Counted from the stretch's first letter, positions 36,401 to 45,490 are shown. The stretch: 64,000 bases of DNA from an uncultured Pseudomonadota bacterium (GCA_903870545.1 CAIQDI010000026.1:49554-113553), one strand, 5' to 3'. Program-made: numbers and translations. Notes: generated by a model not told the origin, from the letters alone.

Positions 36401-38445
36401 AATGTACCAGAATGATCTGCGTCAACTGCGATAAGTATGGCACCGTCACCAGTATCTAAAATGGCGGCACTGACATTTTTCGTGCTGAATTTCATCGGTA
36501 ATTCAATGCCGCTGTAATCGTTAACTTTTGCAGTCCCGTCTTTGGAATTCAACAATGTATTTAATTCTTCCACTGTCGCACTTTTGGAGTTAAAAGGTGA
36601 TTTTATGCTTTTGTCGTATGAATGAATTGTTAAATGTGCGGGTAAAACCTTAGTGACTTTAACCGCCAATTTAATTTGCCCGAATGAACCATCACTAAAA
36701 TCACCTTGTATTGTATCAACATTGCCGAAGGTCGAATCACTTCCCAAATCATAAGTTTCACGCAAACTTGTGCCAATAAGAAGGTCAGCTCCTTTGCCGC
36801 CGACAAGTGTATCGTTTCCGTAACTACTCGTTATGGTATCTGCAAAATCAGACCCTGTTAGCACTATGCCTTGTTGGAAATTTTTGCTGATTAAATTCCA
36901 ACCGTTAGTTCCCGTCGCCGCCGAAAGGTCAATGTTTCCAATTCCATCAGTTGTAATCGTGGCTTTGCCGTTATTGACGGTTTCTTTAGTTGCTGTCCAC
37001 GCGCCAGTTGCCGTAATGATGGCTGTTGCACCCTTAGAAATTTGAATAATATCCGCTTCGTCATTTGCGCCCAAATCTTTGATGGTATCTTTTCCAGAAC
37101 CGACGATAAACGTATCTACGCCATTTCCACCTGTTAAGGTATCGTCGCCCGCACCACCATCTAACGTGTCATTTTTTGAGTTACCCGTTATAGACTGGTT
37201 TCCCTCGCCACCTACAATTGTTTTTCCGGCATGCACAATCGAGTATTTTTTAGCTTCCAACCAACTGACTTGCTCGCCAGTCATAAAATTCAATTGTTCA
37301 GGCGTAAATGCAACGATGGCATTGGATGATAAAGATTCTAATTGACTCGGACTTAGTGTTAACAACTGCTGGTTTGTTAATGCTGTAATTTGTTGCGGTA
37401 ACAATGTCGCAAATTGGGCGGTCGATAAAACAGCCAGTTGTTCAGGGGACAATGCTTGTAAATGCAGGTTAGAAATATACTTGGGCGCAATTTCTTGAAG
37501 TTGAGTAGGGGTTAATTGCGAAACTTGCTCTGTTGTTAATGCGCCAATTTGAGTAGATGTTAATTTTGCAATGTCGAATTTTGTAACATCCAACACGCTT
37601 ATTAAACTGGGTGGCAATTGGCTTTTATCCAATGCCGCAATTTGATTTGATGACAATGCTGCCGTTTGCGTCGATGTTAATTGCTCAAGTTGAAGGGTGG
37701 TTAAGGCTTTAATTTGCGTGGTGGTTAAACTGGAAACGTTGCCAGTCGTCAATCCTTTTACCGCATCGGTTGATAAAGCCGCAAGCGCATTCGGTTGTAA
37801 TTTAGAAATTTCTAAACTCGTTAACGCGCTGATTTGTGATGAAGAAAGAAACGGCGTTTGTGCGGAAGTTAACGAACTAATTTGTTTTGCGGTAAAAAGC
37901 GGAATTTGTGTTGGCGATAATGCCGACACTTGTTGACCCACTAAAAATTCAATCTGTAATCCGGCAAGATTTGTCGAGTTTAAGGCTTTAATCGCATTGA
38001 CGGTTAAAGCAGGAATGGCATCATTCACCAAATTAGAAAGTTGAATGGAACTGAAAACGTTAATTTGTACGGGCGTAAATTGATGCACTTGTGCCGACGT
38101 GAAAGCGTGTATTTGCGCGGTGGTTAAACCTGGGAGATTGTCGGACGTTAAACCATTCAACGCCTGTAAACCAATCGCCGCAATATCCTCAATCGGCAAA
38201 AACTTTAATTGTGCCGACGTGAAAGCACGAATTTGCAACACGCTAAATTCGGCAATTTGGTCGGGATTCAGCATTTTAATTTGAGCGTCGCTCAACGCGC
38301 TAATTTGCAGTGGCGTTAATCCGGCAATTTGTTCAGGCAACACCGCTTTAAAATCTAATTTCGTAATGGAACTTATATCAATCGCCGAAATGTCCGACGG
38401 AGTTAAGGCAGCAATTTGTGCTGTATTGGTAAAATCTATCGGCAT
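33478..38445 (-). CDS. giant octapeptide-repeat RTX secreted protein (paralogue A)
   Basis: 1655 residues in three unequal units. Unit 1 (~1-705): octapeptide array to ~400, a short RTX block (~410-450), a linking beta region and an EF-hand-like loop DADHSGTFDKTD, ending AATFI. Unit 2 (~706-1152): a second octad array (~710-1003), no proper RTX block, the loop DADKSGTFNSTD, ending AATFL. Unit 3 (~1153-1655): RTX nonapeptides and two ~105-residue direct repeats (VVQIAADATANIT), more RTX, the loop DADHSGTFTSTD, ending LETFI. No signal peptide. Each unit ends as paralogue B ends, suggesting head-to-tail fusion of ancestral genes. Starts 35 bases after nusB on the same strand. Likely a surface or matrix protein; function unknown. 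Confidence 0.85.
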   Translation of the reverse strand: MPIDFTNTAQIAALTPSDISAIDISSITKLDFKAVLPEQIAGLTPLQISALSDAQIKMLNPDQIAEFSVLQIRAFTSAQLKFLPIEDIAAIGLQALNGLTSDNLPGLTTAQIHAFTSAQVHQFTPVQINVFSSIQLSNLVNDAIPALTVNAIKALNSTNLAGLQIEFLVGQQVSALSPTQIPLFTAKQISSLTSAQTPFLSSSQISALTSLEISKLQPNALAALSTDAVKGLTTGNVSSLTTTQIKALTTLQLEQLTSTQTAALSSNQIAALDKSQLPPSLISVLDVTKFDIAKLTSTQIGALTTEQVSQLTPTQLQEIAPKYISNLHLQALSPEQLAVLSTAQFATLLPQQITALTNQQLLTLSPSQLESLSSNAIVAFTPEQLNFMTGEQVSWLEAKKYSIVHAGKTIVGGEGNQSITGNSKNDTLDGGAGDDTLTGGNGVDTFIVGSGKDTIKDLGANDEADIIQISKGATAIITATGAWTATKETVNNGKATITTDGIGNIDLSAATGTNGWNLISKNFQQGIVLTGSDFADTITSSYGNDTLVGGKGADLLIGTSLRETYDLGSDSTFGNVDTIQGDFSDGSFGQIKLAVKVTKVLPAHLTIHSYDKSIKSPFNSKSATVEELNTLLNSKDGTAKVNDYSGIELPMKFSTKNVSAAILDTGDGAILIAVDADHSGTFDKTDYLIRVTNSSYGGDYFSAATFISDTPSTDTGVDFQALTTEQFAALTIDQLKKLTSEDALFLTPEQLTALSAPQVAALTTEVLTKLTPSLTTNLNLQNLSSTKLAALLPAQITALTATQVAMLSSDILATLDVYKLKLTKLSSDQIDAFSTEQFHALTPKQIAALTTEQFSVLNENDIAALKPSALSATQVAALRSDTLAVLPVTTVSQLKLTKLSSDQIDALSPEQFAALTPKQIAALTIPQIKALLPEQVQSLTSEQVKALKISQLSSLTTDAISALSADGITGLSTLNIGGLTTAQIGVLTDAQVTPLISLLSPAQLAGWNLKTTNTLVGGKGIDVFKVDNFLKNGVDVVIGTFNAGLVDQIQISDSEITIVNVINPNGEAVNLASTALNGFVLNTLLDTNTDKATGGLSATHHFSGSAIDAVMFTTTDSKTFMAIDADKSGTFNSTDYLIEITGSTVTSITAATFLVSGNIITGGNQSDTISGTTADDTILSGAGNDTVSGSAGNDVLDGEAGNDSINGGEGNDTILGEAGADSLNGDEGDDIIFGGAGNDKLTGGAGNDSLTGGDSADTFIVDSGTDTITGGGTDTITDLSAGDVVQIAADATANITATGAWTATLASSNDGTATITTNGDGAIDLTKATGKGWSLTTTNSTGTSLTGSAFLDTITGGAGDDTLTGGAGNDTFIVKSGTDTITDLSMVDVVQIAADATANITVTGAWSATVDSSNNGTATITTNGDGAIDLSAATGNNGWSLKTTNTTGTSLTGSTLSDTITGGKGDDSIDGGSGNDTILGGASHDTINGSGGDDNIDGGDGDDSINGGEGNDTLIGGKGVNTLTGGDGNDVYILSGDSTIDNIDTIIGTFKAGLADKIDTSIIVQSVLLEQSTNVAAGDFTVKILNDLLNTKTGTAATPFSKTDNTAAILTTTDTRTFIAIDADHSGTFTSTDYLIEITGSTGLTATEITLETFI
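34060..34680. repeat. tandem ~310-bp direct repeat inside the 1655-aa gene
   Basis: Two copies (about 34060-34350 and 34375-34680) share long identical runs such as caatcgcgccgtctccattc and gcggcaatttgtaccacgtca. They encode the duplicated VVQIAADATANIT...TNGDGAIDL segment. A third, more diverged copy lies near 36880-37080. The pattern shows recent internal duplication and is a site where copy number could change by recombination. Confidence 0.8.
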
Positions 38446-38480
38446 TTCGGTGGTCTCATTTTGTGGTCAAGGGTTCACAA

Positions 38481-38990
38481 CTAACTTTCAGCGTGGGTGT
38501 CCGCTTCGGTTTCAGGTTCGATTTCAACTTTAATTTCAGTTTTAACTTCAGGTTTGCGCTTGTTACTAATTTCTTCAGCGCGTTGAGTTTGGGCGACTTT
38601 GTCCAAAATACCATTAACGTAACGGTGACTGCCATCCGCGCCGAAGAATTTCGCCAAATTGATGGATTCGTTAATAATCACTTTGTACGGTGTTTCGGGG
38701 CAATGAATTAACTCATACGTTCCCAATCGCAAAATGGCGCGTTCCACCGGATCGACGGCATCAACGGGACGATCAACAAATTGGCTCAACAGCGCGTCAA
38801 TCGCAATCAAATCTTGTGGCACGCCGTGAAAAATTTCTGAAAAGTAACTTTTATCCAGTTTTTCACCATTCAAAAAAAACTGCTCATCAGCGAAATACTG
38901 CTCAATCAAATTTAGATTTTGACCGGTAATTTGCCATTGATAAATCGCTTGAACGGCGGCTTTGCGGGCATTACTTTTCGGATTGCTCAT
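38481..38990 (-). CDS. nusB: transcription antitermination factor NusB
   Basis: 169 residues. The NusB fold spans ~1-140 with [12 protein letters not shown] at the start and the conserved [13 protein letters not shown] and [15 protein letters not shown] ~30-residue Lys/Glu-rich tail ([16 protein letters not shown]) extends beyond E. coli NusB (139 residues). It binds boxA RNA with S10 for rRNA antitermination. It overlaps ribE by four bases, the usual ribE-nusB order. The large repeat-protein gene begins 35 bases after its stop, so read-through is possible. Confidence 0.96.
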   Translation of the reverse strand: MSNPKSNARKAAVQAIYQWQITGQNLNLIEQYFADEQFFLNGEKLDKSYFSEIFHGVPQDLIAIDALLSQFVDRPVDAVDPVERAILRLGTYELIHCPETPYKVIINESINLAKFFGADGSHRYVNGILDKVAQTQRAEEISNKRKPEVKTEIKVEIEPETEADTHAES

Positions 38991-39466
38991 GATAATTCCA
39001 GATTTTTAAATAAGCTCACCATTTCAATCGCCGATAATGCGGCTTCGGCACCTTTGTTACCGGCTTTTGTGCCAGCGCGTTCAATTGCTTGTTCAATGCT
39101 GTCCACTGTCAACACGCCAAAACTGACGGGAATATCGTATTGCAACGAAATGTGTGACAAGCCTTTAACGCATTCGCCCGCGACGTATTCAAAATGGGGT
39201 GTGCCGCCACGAATGACCGCGCCCAACGCAATAATTGCGTCGTATTTTTTACTTGCCGCGATGCGTTGCACTACCATCGGTAATTCAAATGCGCCTGGCA
39301 CTTTGACCAAATGTAAATCGTCTTTGTTTGCGCCGTGACGCACCAACGCATCGATAGCCCCGTTTTCTAATTGTTCCACGATGAAGCTGTTGAAACGTGA
39401 TGACACGATACAAAATTTGCCGCCTTGTGCCGCAAAATGACCTTCGTAAGTTTTGATGGTAGACAT
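38987..39466 (-). CDS. ribE: 6,7-dimethyl-8-ribityllumazine synthase
   Basis: 159 residues, standard length. Conserved patches are [45 protein letters not shown] and [24 protein letters not shown]. It forms the capsid-like oligomer that joins ribitylaminouracil and butanone phosphate in riboflavin synthesis. No FMN riboswitch was seen in the 53 bases upstream; other rib genes are absent from the window. Confidence 0.97.
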   Translation of the reverse strand: MSTIKTYEGHFAAQGGKFCIVSSRFNSFIVEQLENGAIDALVRHGANKDDLHLVKVPGAFELPMVVQRIAASKKYDAIIALGAVIRGGTPHFEYVAGECVKGLSHISLQYDIPVSFGVLTVDSIEQAIERAGTKAGNKGAEAALSAIEMVSLFKNLELS

Positions 39467-39519
39467 AATAATTCTCTGTTTAAGTTTAAGTTAAAGTTAA
39501 AAAATAAAGGGGTTAAAAA

Positions 39520-42393
39520 TTAGCGCGTAATCACAAAACGCACCGCGTCCAAACGTAATTGCGCGATTTGGATATTTTCATGAATCAAAAGCGTTTTGTC
39601 TTTCAAGGCTTCGATTTCGTCGTTTTTAATGCTCGGATTTACATTTTGCAAACGCACCAGCCGTTTAATTTCGCTGGTCAACGATTCCAACATCGTCGCC
39701 GTCGCGTGTTGACACAAGCCGGTTTTTTGAATTTGCGCTTGTTGTTCCGCAAACGCCAAAATTTTCAACATCAACGCGCGTTGTTTATTCAAAAAGAGCG
39801 TAATTGCATCTTTATCAAACGCCACGCCGCTGTCGATTAAACTTTCGTGCGGAAATTCCGCCGTGACATCTTTTTGGAATTGATTGATTAACACCCGAAT
39901 CGGCGTGTTCGGCAAAAAGCGGTTGATTTGCAATTCTGCGGGCGCACTGTGTTCAACAATAAACAAACATTCCAAGAAAAATTGCCCCGCTTTTAAATCG
40001 GGATGTTTCACGGTGCTTAATGTCGCGTTGCCAGTTTCACTCGATAAAACCATGTCCATCGCAGCGGTGACTAACGGATGTTCCCATGTCAAAAATTGCA
40101 GCTCTTCCCGCGCTAACGCCTGAGCGCGACTGACCGTCACGGTCAAACCGTCTTCGGTCAAATGCGGAAAGGTTTCACAACGCAAATGGTCGCTCGGCAT
40201 TAAAATATACGCGCCAGCCGAATGTTCTTCGGTATCGATGCCATAACAATCGAACACCGATTCCATGTAATCCCACAGCGTGCGTTCACTTTCGTACGCG
40301 GATAATTCGGCAATGAATTCGTCGGCGATTTCTTTGCGGCATGAATTCAATTCTAAAAGTTGATCGCGCCCTTGATGCAATTGGGCTTCCACGTCGTGAC
40401 TTAATGCGCGAGTTTTTTCGATGAATAGGTTGATTTCGGTTGCATCGTCACTTTTCAAAAGACGCTGTAATTCGCTTTGCAACAAATCGGCGACTTGTTG
40501 CGCGGCAGAATTATTCGCCCGAAACGCATTCAATCCTTCGTCGTACCAACGATATAAAATCGCTTGTTCGGTGTTTTCCAAATACGGAACGTGAATTTGA
40601 ATAACGTGTTTCTGCCCGATTCGATCCAAACGCCCGATGCGTTGTTGCAACAAATCGGGATTCGTCGGCAAATCCCACAAAATTAAATGCTGCAAAAATT
40701 GAAAATTGCGGCCTTCGCTACCGATTTCAGAACAAATCAACAATCGTGCGCTGCTTTCTTCGTCGGCAAAATACGCGGCGGCGCGGTCACGTTCGATAAT
40801 CGTCATGTGTTCGTGAAATACCGCCGACGAAATACCCGCACGATTTTTCAAGGTGCCTTCTAAATCCACCGCCGTTTGCGCGTGTTTGCAAATCAATAAC
40901 GCTTTTTTGCCCGCGAGTTGTTTTACTTTTTCAACCAGCCACAAATAACGCGCGTCGTTTTGTAAGTCTAAAGCACAGCCCCCCTGCCCCCCTTCAAAGG
41001 GGGGTTCTAAGCCGGGGGATTGAGGGGGATGTGCTTTTAACGCATGACCAAAACATTCACGTTCGGGAAAACCTTGCACAGTTTGGCGCGAATTCCGAAA
41101 CAAAATGCGTCCCGTGCCGTGATGGTCGAGCAAAATGTTGATGAGCGTTTGACGCGCGGCAGCTGATTTTTCAGCATCGTTTAAATTTTCTAATGTTTTA
41201 GAAACGTTGTCGTCTTTCAACAAAACGGCTAAATGTTTTTGTTCTTCGGCTGTTAATGGTTTGTCTGCCAACAACGATTTTGCGGCATTCGCGACGGGTT
41301 CAAACGATTTTTCTTCTTCCAAAAACGCGGCGAAACTGTAAAAACGGTCGGGATCTAATAATCGTAAACGCGCAAAATGACTTTCTTTGCCCAATTGTTC
41401 GGGCGTGGCGGTGAGCAAAATCAAACTCGGTGAAATTTGCGCCAATTGTTCGACAAATAAATAATCTGCACTCGGCGCAGTTTCCGACCATTCCAAATGA
41501 TGCGCTTCATCGACAATCACCATGTCCCAACCCGCATCTAACGCTTGTTCTTGGCGGTCTGGATATTCCGAAAAAAACGATTGGCTGCACAAAATCAATT
41601 GTTCCGACAAAAACGGATTCGCCAGATTGTATAAATCGTCTTCCTCTTCAAACCCGTCATTGCCCAATTCGCCCAAGCAACGCATTTCGTCAAAAATACT
41701 GAAACGCAAATTGAATCGACGCAGCATTTCCACCAGCCATTGATGCAATAAACTTTCTGGCACGATAATCAACACCCGTTTGCTCAAACCATTATTGACG
41801 CGATGATGCAAAATTAAACCGGCTTCAATCGTTTTGCCTAAACCGACTTCGTCCGCCAACATAATGCGTGGCGCGGCACGATTCGCCGCTTCGTGAGCGA
41901 TAAAAATTTGATGTGGAATTAACGCCGCGCGTCCACCTAATAAACCTTTGACGGGTGATTGCGCGTGCTGCTGTAAACGTTGCCAGGTTTCGTAACGCAA
42001 CGAAAACCACGCATTCGGATCGGTTTGTCCGGTGAATAAACGGTTTTGCGGTTTGTTGAATTGGCTGTGATGATTCAAATCCATTTCTTCGAGTTCGACC
42101 GTTTCGCCGTCTTCGTTTTCACAAAGGTAGGTCAAAATGCCTTCGTTTTCGACCACTTTTAAAACGGTTAATTTTTCGTCATCGACCGATTCGATATGGT
42201 CGCCGATTGAAAAATTAACGCGGGTTAACGGCGCGTTGTCGATGGCATAAATGCGTTTTTCGTCACACGCTAAAAACAACACGCTGACGCGATTAAAACT
42301 AACTTCGAGAATGAGTCCTAAGCCCAATTCGGATTCGGTATTGCTAATCCAGCGTTGACCTGCGATGAAATTTTCCATTGATGATTGTGCCAT
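39520..42393 (-). CDS. rapA: RNA polymerase-associated SWI2/SNF2 ATPase RapA
   Basis: 957 residues, like E. coli RapA (968). N-terminal Tudor-like domains (QRWISNTESELGLG) precede the helicase lobes. Motifs: I MLADEVGLGKTIEAGL, II VDEAHHL, III LLTATPEQ, IV-VI CSEIGSEGRNFQF and QRIGRLDRIGQ. The C-terminal spacer/RapA_C region has LTPSDH-like MPSDH and WEHPLV. It recycles RNA polymerase after transcription. About 23 residues (~453-475; QSPGLEPPFEGGQGG) between the two RecA lobes are encoded by an inserted palindromic repeat, in a linker where relatives vary. Confidence 0.95.
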   Translation of the reverse strand: MAQSSMENFIAGQRWISNTESELGLGLILEVSFNRVSVLFLACDEKRIYAIDNAPLTRVNFSIGDHIESVDDEKLTVLKVVENEGILTYLCENEDGETVELEEMDLNHHSQFNKPQNRLFTGQTDPNAWFSLRYETWQRLQQHAQSPVKGLLGGRAALIPHQIFIAHEAANRAAPRIMLADEVGLGKTIEAGLILHHRVNNGLSKRVLIIVPESLLHQWLVEMLRRFNLRFSIFDEMRCLGELGNDGFEEEDDLYNLANPFLSEQLILCSQSFFSEYPDRQEQALDAGWDMVIVDEAHHLEWSETAPSADYLFVEQLAQISPSLILLTATPEQLGKESHFARLRLLDPDRFYSFAAFLEEEKSFEPVANAAKSLLADKPLTAEEQKHLAVLLKDDNVSKTLENLNDAEKSAAARQTLINILLDHHGTGRILFRNSRQTVQGFPERECFGHALKAHPPQSPGLEPPFEGGQGGCALDLQNDARYLWLVEKVKQLAGKKALLICKHAQTAVDLEGTLKNRAGISSAVFHEHMTIIERDRAAAYFADEESSARLLICSEIGSEGRNFQFLQHLILWDLPTNPDLLQQRIGRLDRIGQKHVIQIHVPYLENTEQAILYRWYDEGLNAFRANNSAAQQVADLLQSELQRLLKSDDATEINLFIEKTRALSHDVEAQLHQGRDQLLELNSCRKEIADEFIAELSAYESERTLWDYMESVFDCYGIDTEEHSAGAYILMPSDHLRCETFPHLTEDGLTVTVSRAQALAREELQFLTWEHPLVTAAMDMVLSSETGNATLSTVKHPDLKAGQFFLECLFIVEHSAPAELQINRFLPNTPIRVLINQFQKDVTAEFPHESLIDSGVAFDKDAITLFLNKQRALMLKILAFAEQQAQIQKTGLCQHATATMLESLTSEIKRLVRLQNVNPSIKNDEIEALKDKTLLIHENIQIAQLRLDAVRFVITR
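40970..41037. repeat. palindromic repeat inserted in frame in rapA
   Basis: Outer arms AAAGCACA (40970-40977) and TGTGCTTT (41030-41037) are perfect inverted repeats. Inside are nested G/C arms including ccccccttcaaagggggg, shared with the insertion in sdhB. The element is read through in frame on the minus strand. Confidence 0.8.
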
Positions 42394-42476
42394 GAAGTGT
42401 ATGATTTAAACGGTAGTTGGCAGTTATTATAAGCGGTAAAAGGTGTAAATTTGGACAAAATAATAAAAGGAAAGTG

Positions 42477-42869
42477 ATGAACAAGTTAAGGGCTATTTTT
42501 TGCTGTACGATTATGGCGTTAAGTTGCACGATGAACGCGAAGGCGGATGACCGTTACGCACATGAATACTACAGCGATAGCGACGACGAACGTCGTGACC
42601 GCGACCGTCGCCGTGATAATCATGAGCGTGAAGAATGGTATGAAAGTGAACGCCGTGAGAAACGCGCGATGCAAATGCCGCGTTATCAACAGAGTTATCA
42701 ACAGTCGCCGATTCAAATTTATATGCAGCCGCCACAGCAACATTTTCAGCAGCACGACAAACAATTCCGTGAAGATAGACGGTGGCGCGAACGGCGCGAA
42801 GAACTCGAACGGCTGCCGCAAACGCCGTATCTTGAAAATCAATTCGACCGCGACGACACGCATTGGTAA
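42477..42869 (+). CDS. exported Arg/Glu-rich low-complexity protein
   Basis: 130 residues from the ATG at 42477, chosen because AAAGGAAA lies just upstream and the signal peptide (NKLRAIFCCTIMALSCTMNAKA) begins there; an upstream ATG at 42417 has neither. The mature part is highly charged (ERRDRDRRRDNHEREEW) with a Gln/Pro-rich centre (QSYQQSPIQIYMQPPQQ) and is probably disordered. Predicted periplasmic, cleaved near AKA/DD. It reads in the opposite direction to its neighbours rapA and bioA. No family recognised; the lipoprotein at 59.5 kb is similar in composition only. Confidence 0.6.
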   Translation: MNKLRAIFCCTIMALSCTMNAKADDRYAHEYYSDSDDERRDRDRRRDNHEREEWYESERREKRAMQMPRYQQSYQQSPIQIYMQPPQQHFQQHDKQFREDRRWRERREELERLPQTPYLENQFDRDDTHW

Positions 42870-42880
42870 ATTTTAAATAG

Positions 42881-44218
42881 TTACGTCGTGATGGCTTGCC
42901 ACGCCACGTCAAACATCAACGCTAATTCTTCGGATGTGATGACATACGGCGGCATAAAATAAATTACATTGCCCAACGGACGCAACAAAACGCCTTTCGA
43001 TAACGCATAACGATAGACTTGCAAACCGCGTCGTTCTTGCCACGGATACGCTTCGCGGGTGCGTTTGTTTTTCACCAATTCAATAGCGACAATCATGCCC
43101 GTTTGCCGCACTTCCGCCACGTTCGGATGATTCAAAAAACGTTGCGACAACGTTTTCATGGTCGCCGCCAAAACCTGATTATTTGCCAATACGTTTTGCG
43201 TTTCAAAAATACCCAACGTTGCCAACGCCGCCCGACACGCCAACGCATTTCCCGTGTAACTGTGCGAATGCAAAAACGCCGTCATTTTAGAATAATCGTC
43301 ATAAAACGCAGCGTAAATGTCATTCGTCGTCAATACCGCCGAAAGTGGCAAATAACCGCCCGTTAAACCTTTCGATAAACATAAAAAATCGGGCGAAATG
43401 CCGGCTTGTTCACACGCAAATAAAGTGCCTGTTCGTCCAAAACCCACCGCAATTTCATCGGCGATTAAATGCACGTTGTATTGGTCGCACGCCTCGCGCA
43501 GCAGCTTCAAATAAATTGCGTCGTACATTCGCATTCCGCCCGCGCATTGAACGAGCGGCTCAACAATAATCGCGCAAACTTCGTCGGCATTTTCTTGTAA
43601 TAGGCGTTCAAGATGCGCGAATTGGCGCGTCGAATAATCCGCCCAGCTTTCGCCGTCTTCGCGAAAATAACAATCGGGACTTGGCGCAGTGATTACGTTC
43701 ATCAACAGTGGCGCGTAGGTTTTTTTGTATAACGCCACATCGCCAACCGCCAATGCGCCCAACGTTTCGCCGTGATAACTGTTTTCGAGTGTAATAAATT
43801 TGTTTTTGCGTGGTTGATTTCGATTTTGCCAAAAGTGAAAACTCATTTTTAACGCGACTTCCACCGCTGCCGAACCGTTATCCGCGTAAAAACAACGCGA
43901 TAATCCAGCGGGTGTGATTGCCACCAATTTTTCGGCGAGTTCAATCGCGGCTTCGTGCGTAAAACCCGCAAAAATAACGTGTTCTAAATTATCGAGTTGC
44001 GCTTTGAGCGCGGCGTTAATAATCGGATTGGCGTGACCAAATAAATTCACCCACCACGAACTAATTGCGTCTAAATAATGGTTGCCTTCAAAATCTTCCA
44101 ACCACACGCCGCGCCCTGATTTAATGGGAATCAGGGGCTGCGTTTCGTGGTCGTGCATTTGCGTACACGGATGCCATAACACGGCTAAATCTCGTTGCGA
44201 TAAAAGCGAATTTTTCAT
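42881..44218 (-). CDS. bioA: adenosylmethionine-8-amino-7-oxononanoate aminotransferase
   Basis: 445 residues. It is a class III PLP aminotransferase with WHPCTQMHDHE at the N-terminus, SSWWVNLFGHANP, YHGETLGALAVGD, and the Schiff-base Lys in LSKGLTGGYLPLSAVL. The WHPxTQ and SSWW motifs are specific to BioA among the class. It makes 7,8-diaminopelargonate in biotin synthesis using SAM as the amino donor. bioF lies about 40 kb to the left; bioB, bioC and bioD are not in the window. It starts 3 bases after the nadD stop. Confidence 0.95.
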   Translation of the reverse strand: MKNSLLSQRDLAVLWHPCTQMHDHETQPLIPIKSGRGVWLEDFEGNHYLDAISSWWVNLFGHANPIINAALKAQLDNLEHVIFAGFTHEAAIELAEKLVAITPAGLSRCFYADNGSAAVEVALKMSFHFWQNRNQPRKNKFITLENSYHGETLGALAVGDVALYKKTYAPLLMNVITAPSPDCYFREDGESWADYSTRQFAHLERLLQENADEVCAIIVEPLVQCAGGMRMYDAIYLKLLREACDQYNVHLIADEIAVGFGRTGTLFACEQAGISPDFLCLSKGLTGGYLPLSAVLTTNDIYAAFYDDYSKMTAFLHSHSYTGNALACRAALATLGIFETQNVLANNQVLAATMKTLSQRFLNHPNVAEVRQTGMIVAIELVKNKRTREAYPWQERRGLQVYRYALSKGVLLRPLGNVIYFMPPYVITSEELALMFDVAWQAITT

Positions 44219-44221
44219 GTT

Positions 44222-44842
44222 TTAACGTTGATAAAGTTGATGATGTGAAAGGTAATCGAGAACGGCATCGGGCAATAAAAAACGGGGGTTTTTCTGTGCT
44301 GCAATTAGGGTGCGAATGGTCGTCGCTGAAATCGCCAATTGGGTAATTTCTTGAAAAAATAAACGTCCCGCTAATTCCTGTTTCAAAATTTGTCGGTCGT
44401 CGGTCAAACGTGTTTTAAAAAAATTATCCAGCGGATTTAACGCCGTATTCGGGCGTGTAATCACCACAATGTGCGCCAAATCAAACAATTCCTGCCAACG
44501 AAACCACGTCGTAAACTCATTAAACGCATCGCTGCCAATAAATGATAACAACGACGTTTCGGGATAATCGCGGCGCAACGCGGTCAAGGTGTCGAACGTG
44601 TACGAACCACCGGCACGTTGCAATTCTTGGGCATCGACAATCAAATCGGTTTGATTTTGCGTGGCGAGTTGCAGCATTTCCAAACGTTGCAACGCGCTGG
44701 CTGTTGGCGAATCGCGGTGAACGGGTTGGGCGCATGGAATGAGTCGAACGTGTTCCAGCTCAAATAATTCCTTCAGTTCCAACGCCGCCCGCAAATGTCC
44801 GTAATGAATCGGGTCGAATGTACCGCCTAATATGCCAATCAT
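44222..44842 (-). CDS. nadD: nicotinate-mononucleotide adenylyltransferase
   Basis: 206 residues. The N-terminal nucleotidyltransferase motif GILGGTFDPIHYGHLRAA contains the HxGH-type site (H-Y-G-H), and the C-terminal ISATTIRTLI is the ISSTxxR-type motif. It adenylates NaMN in NAD synthesis. It precedes bioA by three bases. Upstream, the gap to the DUF1993 gene holds an IS66 relic. Confidence 0.95.
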   Translation of the reverse strand: MIGILGGTFDPIHYGHLRAALELKELFELEHVRLIPCAQPVHRDSPTASALQRLEMLQLATQNQTDLIVDAQELQRAGGSYTFDTLTALRRDYPETSLLSFIGSDAFNEFTTWFRWQELFDLAHIVVITRPNTALNPLDNFFKTRLTDDRQILKQELAGRLFFQEITQLAISATTIRTLIAAQKNPRFLLPDAVLDYLSHHQLYQR

Positions 44843-44999
44843 GAATACAACCTATGCGGGTTTTGCGGCTAATCCGCTTATGTCCTTGTGCGCTGTTCAA
44901 ATGTTGCGATTCTGCGTGCCAAATCATTCATATTTTTACCTAAATTTAACAATTCCCTCGAAATTAGAGAAAAATAATATCACCGTTTTTCCTTGGAAT

Positions 45000-45272
45000 A
45001 CAGGAAAAAAACTATTTTTTTGAGGAAAGATTTTTCCACAAGCCACGCAATTCGAGGCTTACAGATTTTTTCTTTTTTAAGGCGGTTGCTTGAATTTCTG
45101 CTATCTTTTTCAACTTTAACCAATCGACTTTCCAAATCTTCCAGCAAATCAAACAACTGCGTAACAAGCCACACACTGCTGCATGACTCATCACATCTAA
45201 CTCTTTAGATCTGGACGTTTTAGATTTTTCATGTTGTTAGAATAGCTAATTTTTTAGGGGCTGAGTACTTAC
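45000..45272 (-). mobile_element. decayed IS66-family element, transposase N-terminal fragment
   Basis: On the minus strand, GTAAGTACTCAGCCCC (45257-45272) resembles the GTAAGCG-type IS66 terminus. Downstream, in two broken frames, lie TnpC-like pieces: QLFDLLEDLESRLVKVEKDSRNSS, where intact proteins continue KPPSSD, and then LKKKKSVSLELRG. Frameshifts and stops interrupt it, and no transposase catalytic domain or right end is visible. It is a relic. The remaining bases of the 44843-45490 gap (44843-44999 and 45273-45480) show no gene that I can support. Confidence 0.55.
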
Positions 45273-45490
45273 AAAATAGAAAATAATGGCAAAATTGCTA
45301 CAGAGGGCATATTCGTGGAGAGGATTCGTAGACGTGGTTTTGACCAAATTAGTGGATAACACCCGCATATTGCACAACGACCAATGGTCAATATGAAATC
45401 TGAAACAGTCATCGTGCTTGCTAAATTATCTACTTGGTAAGAGAATGACCATCGAGGTATTTAGTTTTGAATATCATTTAAAGGAGACTT

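Noticed and set aside
42417..42476. Upstream ATG extending the Arg-rich exported protein by 20 residues
   Set aside because: The internal ATG at 42477 has a good ribosome-binding site and begins a signal peptide; the extension would bury it.
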